A stretch of DNA of 64,000 bases from Paragordius varius (Eukaryota; Nematomorpha): contig OZ176050.1 in assembly GCA_964247055.1 (NCBI GenBank), positions 14,818,001-14,882,000 of the forward strand, given 5' to 3'. Under the pieces are notes generated by a model that did no database searches, was not told the DNA's origin, and was given only the letters and a program-made list of their open reading frames with translations. This document shows positions 25,401-35,200 of this stretch, in pieces (position 1 is the stretch's first letter; each line of letters begins with the position of its first letter). The translations under genes were made by a program, and so were the position numbers.

Positions 25401-26170
25401 TTAAAAATAAAATAGTTGAAGCAGTTTTAAAAAGGTTAAGATTATATAATTTTGGCCGCATTTTCTTATCCAACTAAAAATTTTGAATTCAGGCTTTTAA
25501 ATATAATAATAGTTCGATTTTTTTTACTAATGGTGCTTTGATATTTTACAGTAATCATCATATTAAAGCATTGTATAATTTTTTGGTATTGTATTGTTTA
25601 GAAGTTACACAAACTATCCTGCCAACTGGCATACTACCTGAAATGCTTAATCACTCTGGTTTATTGGACGTGGATATAACGGATCCTAACTTTCATTTCC
25701 TTAACAAAAGCAGTGATCACCTTAAAAAGTTTTTACCCAAAGATATAAGTTCTGAGGAGGTTGATAACTTGCTCAAGGGCATAGAAGAGGAATTGGAAAT
25801 GGATTATAATCTTTTGAAGCATAAACAATCAACACTGCATACTGCGACGCCAACCATACCGACCATTACCACGGAAACTACGTTAGAAAAAGAGATTGAT
25901 ACCTTAAGTACTGGTACAACGGAGGAACAAAAGCAAACCGAATCTGATTATTCAACTACTGTTGGTAGTAGTACGACTCTCGGTAACGTGGAGGAATCTG
26001 AAGATGATTTATCATCAACTGCACCTCTGACTTCAGAAACTGCGGCGAGTACATCAGAAGAAGCTACAGTAACGATCCCTGAAACAACCCCACCAGTCCG
26101 AAGATTTCGACGCCCAGATGTTTCTCGGGTTCAACCGGGAGGAGGGTATTTTTCGAGAGGAAGGGCTTAG
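5307..26170 (+). CDS. Large secreted EAR-repeat / 'ING-DL'-repeat protein, 33 exons, 2,894 aa
   Basis: Joining 33 exons by GT/AG sites with matching phases gives 8,685 nt, one frame and one stop (TAG 26168-26170). The ATG at 5307 opens a signal peptide: a basic start, then a hydrophobic core WLIFLILFFCIA followed by HSRAEE. The order is signal peptide (1-~35), EAR/EPTP-type beta repeats (~60-395), linker (~396-498), a core of repeats with the motif ING-x-DL (~500-1820), a second EAR block (~1822-2275) and a Thr/Ser/Glu-rich tail (~2275-2894) ending in a basic Arg-rich segment. EAR repeats form beta-propellers in extracellular proteins such as TSPEAR and LGI. The protein is therefore probably extracellular matrix, cuticle or eggshell. 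Very large arthropod eggshell proteins of the fs(1)Nasrat/polehole kind are a possible relative, which I could not test. Exon coordinates are in the four regional entries. The exon chain is sound; the function is unknown. Confidence 0.85.
8312..8595. mobile_element. Tc1/mariner-type MITE (family M) in intron 6
   Basis: The left arm CAGTAAAAATTGTAATTATA and the matching right arm ending TTTTAATTTTTCTCT are inverted copies. Family M shares long arms with CGGACAAAACGTAAAAATAT followed by AAAGACAA, then AAAAGACAACCATA, mirrored at the other end. The CAGT tips and TA targets are those of Tc1/mariner elements. Confidence 0.75.
8985..9110. repeat. GC-rich fragment with a long G run in intron 7
   Basis: A locally GC-rich stretch has GGGGCGCCCAAGGC and a run of about 13 G near 9077, then GTTCCGCCACTAGT. 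It is unlike the surrounding AT-rich intron, so it is probably the remnant of an inserted element whose other parts I could not recognise. Confidence 0.4.
10356..10526. mobile_element. hAT MITE with 8-bp target duplication, in intron 10
   Basis: The tips CAGGGGTGTCCAACACA and TGTGTTGGACACCTCTG are near-perfect inverted repeats of hAT type. The flanking 8 bp are tactaaac (10348-10355) and tactaaag (10527-10534), seven of eight identical, as expected for a hAT insertion. At 171 bp it has no coding capacity. Confidence 0.85.
10936..11166. mobile_element. Family M MITE in intron 11
   Basis: It starts CAGTAAAAATTGAAATTA and ends in ACTG followed by TA. The mirrored GACACCCATA and ATTGTCTTTTATTACGTTTT arms are recognisable though shortened. 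It occupies 231 of the 332 bp of the intron. Confidence 0.75.
11917..12916. mobile_element. Family M MITE split by a foldback-like element, intron 13
   Basis: The left arm is 11917-12050 (CAGAAAAAATTTAAATTATA, AAACGTAAAAATTAAGACAA, AGACAACCATA). The right arm ends at 12916 (GAGTTTTGTCCGTACAATTT, then ATTG and TA). The 790 bp between them is the tandem-armed element at 12052-12843, so the MITE was there first. Confidence 0.7.
12052..12843. mobile_element. Foldback-like element A (composite), tandem 21-bp arms
   Basis: The left arms hold AATTCAAATTCACCCT units. The right arms hold at least nine 21-bp units GGGTGAATTTGAATTGTTCAA. The tip motif TGTAAATGGTATATTTCAT occurs at about 12508 and 12687, and a variant occurs at the end (12831-12843). 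An AT-rich spacer of the same kind as in elements B-D recurs, so this locus looks like two or three copies nested or recombined. Long inverted repeats made of short tandem units are the hallmark of Foldback elements. Confidence 0.75.
13364..13417. repeat. TA microsatellite in intron 14
   Basis: About 50 bp of uninterrupted alternating TA, between exons 14 and 15. Confidence 0.95.
14390..14575. mobile_element. Family M MITE, left arm short, intron 16
   Basis: The right arm TTTTACCTTTTGTCTGTACC then TTTCAATTTTTACTG is clear. The left end keeps only the GACAACCTTAACTTTT portion. It occupies most of the intron. Confidence 0.6.
15592..15770. mobile_element. Degenerate family M MITE in intron 17
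   Basis: AAAAGACATATATTTTTCTT and CATCCATACTTTTATAAACC on the left are mirrored by TATGGTTGTCTTTTAAAAGA and ATTTGTCT on the right. Both CAGT tips are lost. Confidence 0.5.
16959..17212. mobile_element. Family M MITE in intron 20
   Basis: The CAGTAATAATTTACAGACAA left arm and the TACGTTTTGTCTGTATAATC right arm, ending ACTG, are inverted relative to each other. Length 254 bp, of a 341-bp intron. Confidence 0.7.
17586..17810. mobile_element. Family M MITE in intron 21, right end worn
   Basis: The left end is CAGTAAAAATTGATATTATA. The core (GAGATGTATATTGGTAACAC) and a right-arm remnant (TTTGTCTTTTAAAAATTTTG) agree with other family M copies. Confidence 0.6.
18090..18351. mobile_element. Family M MITE in intron 22, both tips intact
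   Basis: TA-CAGTAAAAAATGAAATTATA opens and CCGTATAATTTCAATTTTTA then CTG-TA closes. The 262-bp element begins 14 nt after the donor of exon 22. A TA microsatellite (about 18372-18393) separates it from exon 23. Confidence 0.85.
18888..19149. mobile_element. Family M MITE filling intron 24
   Basis: TA-CAGTAAAAACCAAATTATAC opens and AATCCAATTTTTATTG-TA closes. Only 35 nt separate it from the donor and 17 nt from exon 25, so the 314-bp intron is 83 percent MITE. Confidence 0.85.
19683..19927. mobile_element. Family M MITE filling intron 25
   Basis: TA-CAGTAAAAATTAAATTATG opens and TAATTTCACTTTTACTG-TA closes, 245 bp. The donor is 13 nt away and the acceptor 30 nt away. It is one of the best preserved copies. 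Confidence 0.85.
20936..21302. mobile_element. Family M MITE plus an extra right arm, intron 29
   Basis: A full element runs 20936-21214 (CAGGAAAAATTGAAATAG to TTTGATTATTACTG). A second, isolated right arm follows at 21246-21302 (ATAAGTCTTCATAGTTTTAC then TTCTAATTTTTACTGTA). This suggests a tandem insertion or a second copy that lost its left part. Confidence 0.7.
21319..26170 (+). other. Exons 30-33: Thr/Ser-rich mucin-like tail
   Basis: The exons are 21319-22134, 22467-22838, 25281-25388 and 25602-26170. After a last short EAR-adjacent stretch, composition shifts to Thr, Ser, Glu and Gln with many TTT, STT and TTE runs. This is what densely O-glycosylated or disordered extracellular spacers look like. 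Exon 33 contains a short hydrophobic-acidic block (LLDVDITDPNFHFLNK, then DISSEEVDNLLKGIEEE). It ends in an Arg-rich stretch, VRRFRRPDVSRVQ and GGGYFSRGRA, with possible proprotein-convertase sites. Intron 31 (22839-25280, 2.4 kb) is the longest in the gene and shows only a weak MITE-like arm near 23745-23790. A possible poly(A) signal AATAAA is near 26461. Confidence 0.75.
22217..22449. mobile_element. Family M MITE in intron 30
   Basis: CAGTAAAAATGGAAATCATA opens and AATATTAATTTTCACTG-TA closes, 233 bp of a 332-bp intron. The end lies 17 nt before exon 31. Confidence 0.75.
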
Positions 26171-27119
26171 CTTAACATTCCACATACATTTGTCTATGAT
26201 ATCTTTTGACTTTTGATTACATTTATGTATATAATTTAATATGTTACATAACTATTTATGTAGATAATTATGATATTATTCATTTAATATAATGGTTTAG
26301 TTGTATGTATGTATATAGTAAATTAATATTAATATAATTACTGTGTTTCTCAAATTTACTGGCATAGCCGCGGTACAAATAATGAAAACTTTAGGAGAAT
26401 GTTATGTTTTAAGCTTTGCGGGTATCCAAACTAAAAATGCAAATATGCATTATGAATCAAAATAAACTAAAAACGTCCCTTGTCACCTTCCCTAGTTGAA
26501 CTAATAAAAGGGCGAATTTTAACATAATTAATATTTTGAAGGGGAATTCAAACAATAAATGTGTCTTTAGCGCCGTCAAATTAGAAAAAAGGGATTGAAA
26601 TTTTTAATAATTGCTACTGGTCATAATTCGTAAATAATTATTTGTGTTACGCTCGGGTCTGTAGTTATTAAATTTAAGAGGTCAACCCATATATAGTCAT
26701 GTAGACTTTATTTTATTAAAAATTTCTTTTTTTTGTAAAATGGGTATAAATATTTGGTAAAGAATGTAAAAACAAGCTCTATGGTATCACCATGTCATAT
26801 TCTTTAAAAAAAGTAAAAGAAGTGTGGGGGAAGGGCGTTTGGAAATCTTTGGTAAAAAATGAAAATCTTAAAATATTATTAAAGGGTAGTGGTATTTTTA
26901 TTAATTTTTTTCCGATAATATTTATATTTTAAACAAGACAAATTAACCATGTAAATATTAATTTTTATATATGGGTAAAAATAATATTTATTAGAATTCA
27001 TTTAATAGGATATTACAATAATTAAAACGAACATTATAACGGACAAAATATAAGGATGTAATCAATTGTATATATACATATAAAAAGGAAAACATAGGGA
27101 ATGAATATTAATTATATAG
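26171..27119. other. Intergenic DNA downstream of the large gene
   Basis: It holds the presumed 3' untranslated region, a poly(A) signal candidate near 26461 and one copy of an ~80-bp dispersed repeat (26707-26786, partner at 45792-45873). A family M arm-like stretch lies near 27030. No coding signal was seen. Confidence 0.5.
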
Positions 27120-27330
27120 CGTTCATAAAAAAATATTGAAATGAATGCGTTTCATCCTAAAATGCTCTATTTTGGAAATTTAAAATACAATCATATGAAT
27201 ATACCAGTTTACCACTATTCAACCCTATTGAATGTTTTTTACTGTAAAAACTGTTTTAAAAAAAGCAAGATATATCTGGAAATTATTGTATCGTACTGTG
27301 CGATCAAAGAAAAACTAAATCATCTCTGAT
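27120..27330 (+). pseudogene. Tc1/mariner-like transposase 3' fragment, plus strand
   Basis: The stretch AAATGCTCTATTTTGGAAAT, then CAACCCTATTGAATGTTTTT, then AGCAAGATATATCTGGAAAT matches, base for base apart from scattered changes, the 3' part of the transposase on the opposite strand at 27384-27600. It encodes the NPIEC block in the frame TTC AAC CCT ATT GAA TGT and then hits a stop. It is inverted relative to that copy, so the two 3' ends face each other about 55 bp apart. Confidence 0.7.
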
Positions 27331-27383
27331 ACTTATAATAAATGATGGGTAAAATTGTTTTCATTTTCCAACCTTAGTTTTTT

Positions 27384-28546
27384 TTAAATTAAAACTCTTC
27401 TGCAATATTGTTCCCAGATACATCTTGGTTTTTTTAAATAATAAAATTTTAGTTCGTGAAAAAAACATTCAATAGGATTGAGTTGGGGCGAATAAGGTGG
27501 TAAATATATAAGCTTGTTTCTTAAATTACCTAAAATAGAACATTTGTGAATGGGTGCGTTGTCGCAAATGACAAACGCATCTTGTGGTAACATGGCCAAA
27601 GACTCCTCCAAAAATGGCTCAAAAGTCTCGCCATTAGTCGCTCCCTGTTTGATGCTATAATTAACAACACCCTGTATGCCAATCATACACAACAAAGAGT
27701 CGTTTTTACCTATAATAAAATAAAGATATACCTTTACCCTTTACGATAGGTGCATGTCCTGACGGTGCCCAACCGAATATATTTTTTGAAGGAAAACCCC
27801 AACTCATCTAAATAATAGATTTTGTCCAAGGGTATACCGTTCACAAAGGCATACTTAAATCTTTTCTGAATAACAAGCGAGGAATTACGCTGTTGAGTAT
27901 CATACACCTTTTGCGTGTGTAGTTTATTATTTTAAATATTTTATATAAGGTTTTTTTGGATATTTTGCCTTCTGTAGCCAATTTATTGAGAATCTCATAG
28001 ACAGTCAATTTACAATCACTATCGATGATTGTTTTGACCTGCCTGACTAGACCTTCAATGGCTCTTTCTCTATTCCCAAAGTCATGCGTTATCTCATAGC
28101 ATTTATAGAACTTATAGACATGTCTAAATCATCTACAAAATGACGAGACGATAATTCAGGATTTCTGGCCGAAAATTTTGTAGCCTTGGATTTTTTTTCA
28201 TCTGACCAAAAATGATATTCCAAAATTAACAAAACGGTACTTTTCCTTTTTCCTCTACCGTTTAATGAAGATGTCATATTTTCATTCCCGATTTCATTTA
28301 CATCTAAAGTCTAAATAAAAAAATCGTTGCCAGGCACAATATTTTGTGTGGCTCTTATATTTTCGTCAACATAATTTGAATCTAACATTATAAAGAAAAA
28401 AAACCATCAAGGACACCAGGACAAGTCGCTATCAATCCCGTCGATATCATTAACACCTAAAATCTAAATGAAAAAAAACCATCGTTGCCAGGAATTATAG
28501 TTTGTGTCTGTCTTATACCAGCGTCTCCATATTCTGAATCTAACAT
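27384..28546 (-). pseudogene. Tc1/mariner-superfamily (IS630-like) transposase, frameshifted
   Basis: Read on the minus strand, three frames supply consecutive parts. Around 28090-27910 is an HTH-like region (CKLTVYEILNKLATEG, KISKKTLYKIFKI). Near 27830 is IYYLDELGFSF with the first catalytic Asp. At 27695-27384 are FVICDNAPIHK (second Asp) and LPPYSPQLNPIECFFHELK (final Glu). At least two shifts of frame, near 27900 and 27795, break the gene. Only 30 residues lie between the second Asp and the Glu, fewer than the 34 of Tc1 or mariner, so this is either a distinct subgroup or a small deletion. An N-terminal stretch beginning MLDS occurs twice (start codons near 28546 and 28388) in a ~150-bp direct repeat. 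Confidence 0.75.
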
Positions 28547-28565
28547 TATAAAGGAAAAAAATACC
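28301..28565. repeat. ~150-bp direct repeat at the transposon 5' end
   Basis: The segments 28301-28410 and 28452-28565 both contain TCTAAAT(A/G)AAAAAA, ATCGTTGCCAGG, TTTGTGT and TGAATCTAACATTATAAAG in the same order. On the minus strand each copy begins an open stretch MLDS..Y, so the duplication covers the start of the transposase. Confidence 0.65.
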
Positions 28566-28983
28566 CGCATTACCAGGGTTACACCCTAACGAAATTTGAT
28601 CAAATTGATTATTTAATATAGCATCTATCGTAAATATCCCTTTTAAAATCGTTTACATATCAAAACAAAAAAATATAATTAAGATAAAAATTACGATTTT
28701 CCCTATTATACAAATTTAAATTAAGGGTTTGTTGTTACTGTATTTTCATTTTTCACCAAAGATTTCCGACGCACTTCCCCACACTTCTTTTACTCTTTTA
28801 ATGATTATGATATGGTTAATACCATCGAGCTCTTGTTTTTTTATTCTTTACCAATATATCCATTTAACAAAAAAAAGTATATTTTTGATAGAACAAACTC
28901 TACATGACTGTAAAGAAAATTATTTATGCTTTTGTGGTAACTGCTGCATATCAGAGAATGGCAAAAATCGCTACATTTTACTA

Positions 28984-29272
28984 CGGTAAAAATTGAAATT
29001 ATATGGACAAAACGTAAAAATATACGGACAAATATTATTTTTTAAAAGACAACCATTTTTTTAAACCTTAATATTTCCCCTATAAACTATTTAATAACGA
29101 TGGTAAAATATCATTTGATTGTAGTAATATATATATGTATATATATAATCTATTTCGCATTTTGCAATTTATAAAGAGTTATATTTAAAAATGATTTAAA
29201 AAGTATGGTTGACTTTTAGAAAAATATTTGTCCTTATATATTTACGTTTTGTCCGTATAATTTCTTTTACTG
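28984..29272. mobile_element. Family M MITE, intergenic
   Basis: CGGTAAAAATTGAAATTATA opens. TTTACGTTTTGTCCGTATAA and TTTCTTTTACTG-TA close. It is 289 bp with a clear mirrored arm structure, which shows that the family is not confined to introns. Confidence 0.8.
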
Positions 29273-30152
29273 TAAATATTTTCTTGGTGATAGCAAATAG
29301 TTTCATTTCAATAAATAGCACTAAAATTACTATTATCTGGGGATGACAATGTAAAGTATATATTGTATATCACAAGAACAATGCGTTATATCATGATCTA
29401 TATATATATATATATATCTAAGATAATTAGGTTTAATGTATTCACATATATCAAGGTGAGATGTTTGTTTATATCCTATTATCTCAAGGTATAATAATAA
29501 TATTCACAAGTGGTGGGGAGGTTATAATAATATAATAATAGTATACAGATAAGTTAATAGGTTAATGTACTGATATATAACGAATGTTGTGTGTTTAACC
29601 TAATCGTGTAATAACAGGTCTATTCAAATTAGCCTGTCAGTTACACTCTAACAATTACACATAAAAGCGAAACAATCATTAAAAATTATATTTTAGATGT
29701 AGGCTTCAAATGTCCCAATTTTTTTGTCCTTTTAAACAGAGGTACACTTGAAATAAACACGAAAATGTTTCACACTATAAATTTTAAGTATATAATTTTG
29801 ACATAGAAATAATTCCGAAAATGGATATTTTGCTCAAAAATTTGTGTGGAATCGTACTTCATGCTATTTTGAGGTATAATGGAAATTATAACAAAACTCT
29901 CTAAAATATTATAAAAAACATTTTGCATACTACAAAATCGGGGGCTATAAAAAATATCTTGATGCATATAGAATCCGTTAGGTATATATATATATCAAGA
30001 TTATCAATGGAGCTTTTAGTTATAACCCTTGATTTAAGAAAGTTACGCTTTTGTGGTAAGTGCTCCATAAAAAATAGCAAAATTTACGCACATTTTTTAT
30101 AAATTTTTTTAGTAAAAGCTAAGTGCTTCATTCTAAAAAATATCACTTAAAT

Positions 30153-31309
30153 CAGTAAAAATTGGAATTATACGGACAAAATGTTAAAATATAAAGACAA
30201 TTTTCTAAAAGACCCATACTTTTTAAATTTTTTTTATATAACTTATTATTTTAAATTGCAAAGTACATAATAGAGATGCATGTTGGTAACACAATTAATT
30301 GTATTTTGCAATTTAATTAAATGATAATTACCCTAAATCTCATGCTTCTACGCAGCCCAAAGACTTCGGACTTCTGGGGGCAAGGTATTTTAAAAAAGTG
30401 ATCAATAAGATCCATATATGTGGATTATTTCGAAACATTATTCAATAGTTATGATCTTATAGGATTTTCTAAATGTTGCACTCTTACTAATATATTGTTT
30501 ACTGGTGGAAAGGCCCCAAATTGACGGCTAACGGAAAAAACCGTTATACTATAGTTTTTACTTTATGCGTAATATTTCAAGCCTTAATTAAACTCGTATG
30601 GCTTCTTAAGTTTTTTGAAATTATCTCCAAAGTCATGCCATTTTTATATGGCATTTTAGTTTTAAACCGGTAGATCCCCACCGTTAGGCCCATTTGGAAA
30701 AAGCGCTGAGACCATCCTCTCATGGATTATTCGAAAAAATGCTTTAACACTAAATAATCGTTATATGACGGCGTATAAGGGCATAAAGACCCCAAATTAA
30801 CGGCTAATAAAAAAAGGCATGATCTTAATTTTTACCTAGTTACGGGTTTCGAACTTTAAATGAGCTCATATGGCATAAGTTTTCTTTAAAATAGTTCCAA
30901 AACAACCTAATTTCTATATAGTGGCGCAGTTTTTGGCAAGTAGCTCCCTTCCCAGAGGCTGATACAAAAAAGCGCTTAGTTAAAACTTTTCCCTTTAACG
31001 GAGAATATCTGGAATTATGGGTGATTCCATATGCCCTTATTAGTTTTTGGGAAAATTGCCTCAAAATTAAAAAATCATTTTGGCCTAAAACAGGGCGAAG
31101 CTATTGTCGGGGCATTAATTAATAATTATATTTTTTCGATATTTGGATTCGAATGGGTCTACCGGTTTTCCGGAAACAGATCACAAAGCCACCACTTTCT
31201 ATTTTTATAAATATATAGATTAAGGTTCAAAAAAGTATGGCTGTTTTTGAAAAAAAAACATTTGTCTTTATATTTTTACGTTTTGTCCGTTTAATTTCAA
31301 TTTTTACTG
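30153..31309. mobile_element. Family M MITE interrupted by the 2-kb-family repeat
   Basis: The left part is 30153-30340 (CAGTAAAAATTGGAATTATA onward, including the GATGCATGTTGGTAACACAA core). The right part is 31223-31309 (TATGGCTGTTTTTGAAAAAA to TTTCAATTTTTACTG-TA). The inserted DNA is the inverted, shortened copy of the 2676-4700 element. Confidence 0.75.
30395..31222 (-). repeat. Inverted, shortened copy of the 2676-4700 tandem-unit element
   Basis: Reverse-complementing this stretch recovers, in order, the left tip (AGAAAGTGGTGGCTTTGTGA), some internal units and the right segment with CAATTTGGGGCCTTTCCACC and GATCATAACTATTGAATAAT. It has about 830 bp against about 2,025 bp, so whole units are missing. 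Confidence 0.7.
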
Positions 31310-32221
31310 TATATAATAAACTACATATAAAAAGTAAAATAATATTTTTAATAATTTAATTTTTAGATATAGGCTCCAAAAGTCGCAAATTTTTTCGCTT
31401 TCCTAAAATGTGCTAGTTTCTTAATACACAAAAATGCCGATATTGAGCGATAAAAAGTTTAAACTAAATGATATTAACTAAATTTTTAAAATTTAATTTT
31501 TAGCAAAATTTGGCTGAAGCGAAATTTATACTGTTTTGAGGTATCGTGAAAACGTTTAAAAACGGTTTAAAATATTAAAAACACTTTTTCTAAATCATTC
31601 GATATAGTCAACATTTCCCTTGCTTCAGAATTTAATATAGTTTTGTTTGCTTTTTTGGTGATTTTTGGAAAAAAAATAATTTATATTAAACAGACTTATG
31701 AAGTCGAAATTACACAAAACAAGAATGCACAATAGATATTAAATATATGCTAAATTTTCATATTAAAAAAATATTTCTTAAAATATGCTGCTTTTTTAAA
31801 AAAAATTATTTTTAGCTAAAATTTGTTTAGCGTACATTTTATTATTTTTATTACACTGTGTTTGCGAAAAATCCTCTAAAAATATATATTCTAATGGGAA
31901 AATGTATCAGGATTATCTCGGTGCTTGATTATGGCCTTTACGAGTGAGATCAGAAAGTTATAATACTTTGATAGTAAGCTCCGTATCACTGCACATTTTT
32001 TAATAAAATTTTTTGCTGAAAGCTACCATTTAAAAATATTAATTCTTAGATGTAGGTTCAGAAAGTCACGATTTCGCTATTAAAATGGGTTTTTTCTCTT
32101 AAAATAAACGAAAATCGTGGGATTGCGCGACACAAATTTTAAAATGCTAAATTGTTTAACTAAAAATATTTTTACAAAAACGCATAATTTTTTTAATAAT
32201 TCAATTGTAGCAATATATTTT

Positions 32222-35200
32222 GTATACAATTCTAATAATCAGCAATACAATTTCAACAATCACCTATACATTTCCAACAATCAACCATACATTTATAACA
32301 ATCAACCATACTTTCCATCAATTAGCTATACATTTTCAACAATCAGCCAAATTTTCCAAAAATCAACCTAACGTCTCCAACAAACCATGCATTTCCAACA
32401 ATCAACTATACATCAATCAGCCATACATATCTACAATCAACCATACTTTACAACGATCCATACATTTATATCAGCCATACATTTCCAAAAATCATGGATA
32501 CATTTTCAACAATTTAAACATACATTACAAATATCAACCATACTTTTCCAATAATCAGCTATACAATTCTAACAATCAGCCACACTCTCCAACAATCAAA
32601 CATACCTTGCATCAATCAACTATATATTGCCAACAATCAACCATACATATCGAACAATCGGGCATACTTTTCAACACTCTGTCACATATTTTAACAATCA
32701 ACCATACATTTCCAACAATTAACCACTTTCCAACAATCAACTATACATTTCCAACAATCAGCCATACATTTCCATCAAGCAACGATACATTTGCAAAAAT
32801 CAATTATAGATTTCGAACAACCGGTCATACATTTGGAACAAACAGCCATACGTTTCCAACATTCAACGATACTTTTCCACAGATCCATACATTTCCAACA
32901 ATCGGCTGTACATCAACAATCAGACACACTATCCAACAATCAACCATATTTTCCATCAATCAACTATAATTTACCAACAATCAACCATACACTATTAACA
33001 ATCAACCATTGGGCAACAAGCCATACATTTTAACAATCGACCAACATCTCAAACAATTAACCATACATTTCCAACAATCGGCCATACTTTCCAACAATCT
33101 ATACATTTGCAACAATCGACAATACTTTTATAACAATCATCTACAGTTCCAACGATCAGCCAACTCTAAAACAATCAACCATACTTTCCAATCAGATATA
33201 CATTACCATCAATCAACCATACATTTCGAACAACTAGCCATAGATTTTGAAAAATCAGCCATACAGTTTTAACAATCAACCATACATTTGGAACAACCAG
33301 CCATACGTATCCAACAATTAACCATACATTTCCACAAACCATAGATTTCCAACGATCGACTGTACATTTTCAACAATCAGGCACACTATCCAACTATCCA
33401 CGAGACTTTCCATCAATAAACGATAAATTACTAACAATCAACCTTACTCTACCAACAATCAATCATACATCACAACCAGCCATACATTTAAACAATCCAT
33501 ACATTTTCAACAATCAAACAAATATTCCAAAAAAATCAACCATACATTCCATCAACCAGCCATACATTTCCAACAATCATGGATACGTTGCCAACAATCA
33601 GCCATACATTTCCATTAATCAATTAACGTTTCTACCAATCAACCAACATCTCGAACAATCAGCTATACTTTCCAACAATCAGCCATATTTGCAACAATTA
33701 ACCATACTTTCCAACATCAGCCATACATTTCCAACAATCAGTCATACTTTCAACAATCAGCTATACATTTGCAACAATCGACCATACATTTTTAACAATC
33801 AGCTTCACAATTCCAACTATCAGCCACACTCTCACACAATCAACCATACTTTCCAATCAGCTTAACATTACGAAAAAACAACCATACATTTTGAACAACC
33901 ATCCATACATTTTTAAAAATCAGCAATAGAGTTCCAACATTTAACCAAACATTTCGAACAACCAGCCACACATTTCAACAATCAGCCATAGATTTCCAAC
34001 AATCATTTATAAATTGGCAACACTCAACCATACAGTTCCAACATTCAACCATACATTTCAAACAACCAGCCATACGTTTCAGCAATCAGCCATATATTTC
34101 CACCAATAACTATACATTTCCAACAATCGACCATACATTTCCAACAATCAGCTATACAATTGCAACAATCAGCCACACTCTCCAACAATCAACCATACTT
34201 TCCAATCAGCTATACAGTACCAACAACCAACCATACATTTCAAACAATCAGATATACATTTTTAATAATCAGCCATACAGTTCCAACAATCAACCATAGA
34301 TTTCGAACAACCAGACATACTTTTCAACAATCAGCCATATATTTGCAACAATCAACCATACTTTCCAACAGTCAGCTATACACTTCCAACAATCAACGAT
34401 ATTTTCAAACAATCAGCCATACATTTCAACAACCAGACATACATCTCAACAATCAGCCATATTTTCCAACAATCTGACATTTGCCACGATCAACCATACA
34501 TTTCCAAGAATCAGCTATACATTCCAACAATCATTCATACATTTCGAACAATTAGCCATGCTTTTTAACAATCAGGCATACATTTCCAACAATAACCATA
34601 GATTTCAAAAAACCAGACATACTTTTCAACAAGCAACCATACTTTCCATTAATAAACTATACATTACTAACAATCAATCATACATAACAACCAGCGATAC
34701 ATTTTAACAATCAGCCATACATTTCCAACAATAAACCATATATATGAAACAATCAACCATAATTCCATCAACCACCCATATATTTCCAACAATCAGCCAT
34801 ACATTTCGAACAATCAATTAACGTTTCTACCAATCAACCAATATCTCGAACAATTAGCCATACATTTCCAACAATCGGGCATACTTTCCAACAATCAGCT
34901 ATACATTTCCAACAATCGTAGATACATTTCCAACAATCATCTACACTTCCAACGATCAGTCACATTCTCCAACAATTAACCATACTTTTCAATCAGCTAT
35001 ACATGACCAACAATCAACCATACATTTTGAACAACCAGCCATACGTTTCAACAATCAGCCATACATTTCCAACAATCAGCAATCAATTGCCAACACTCAA
35101 CCATACATTTCCAACAACGAGCCATACTTTACAACAATACCATACATTTCAAACAATAAGCCATACATTTCCAACAATCAGCCTTACATTTCCAACAATC

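Larger units (their letters stand above)
29680..32120. repeat. Medium-repeat block with three related segments
   Basis: Similar stretches start near 29690, 31355 and 32038, each around TTTTTAGATGTAGGCTCC / AAAAGTC / AAAACGAAAATG variants. A second shared piece, CACATTTTTTATAAATTTTT then GTAAAAGCTA, occurs near 30090 and 31992. They look like diverged copies of one non-coding element. A TA-type microsatellite lies near 29400. Confidence 0.45.
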
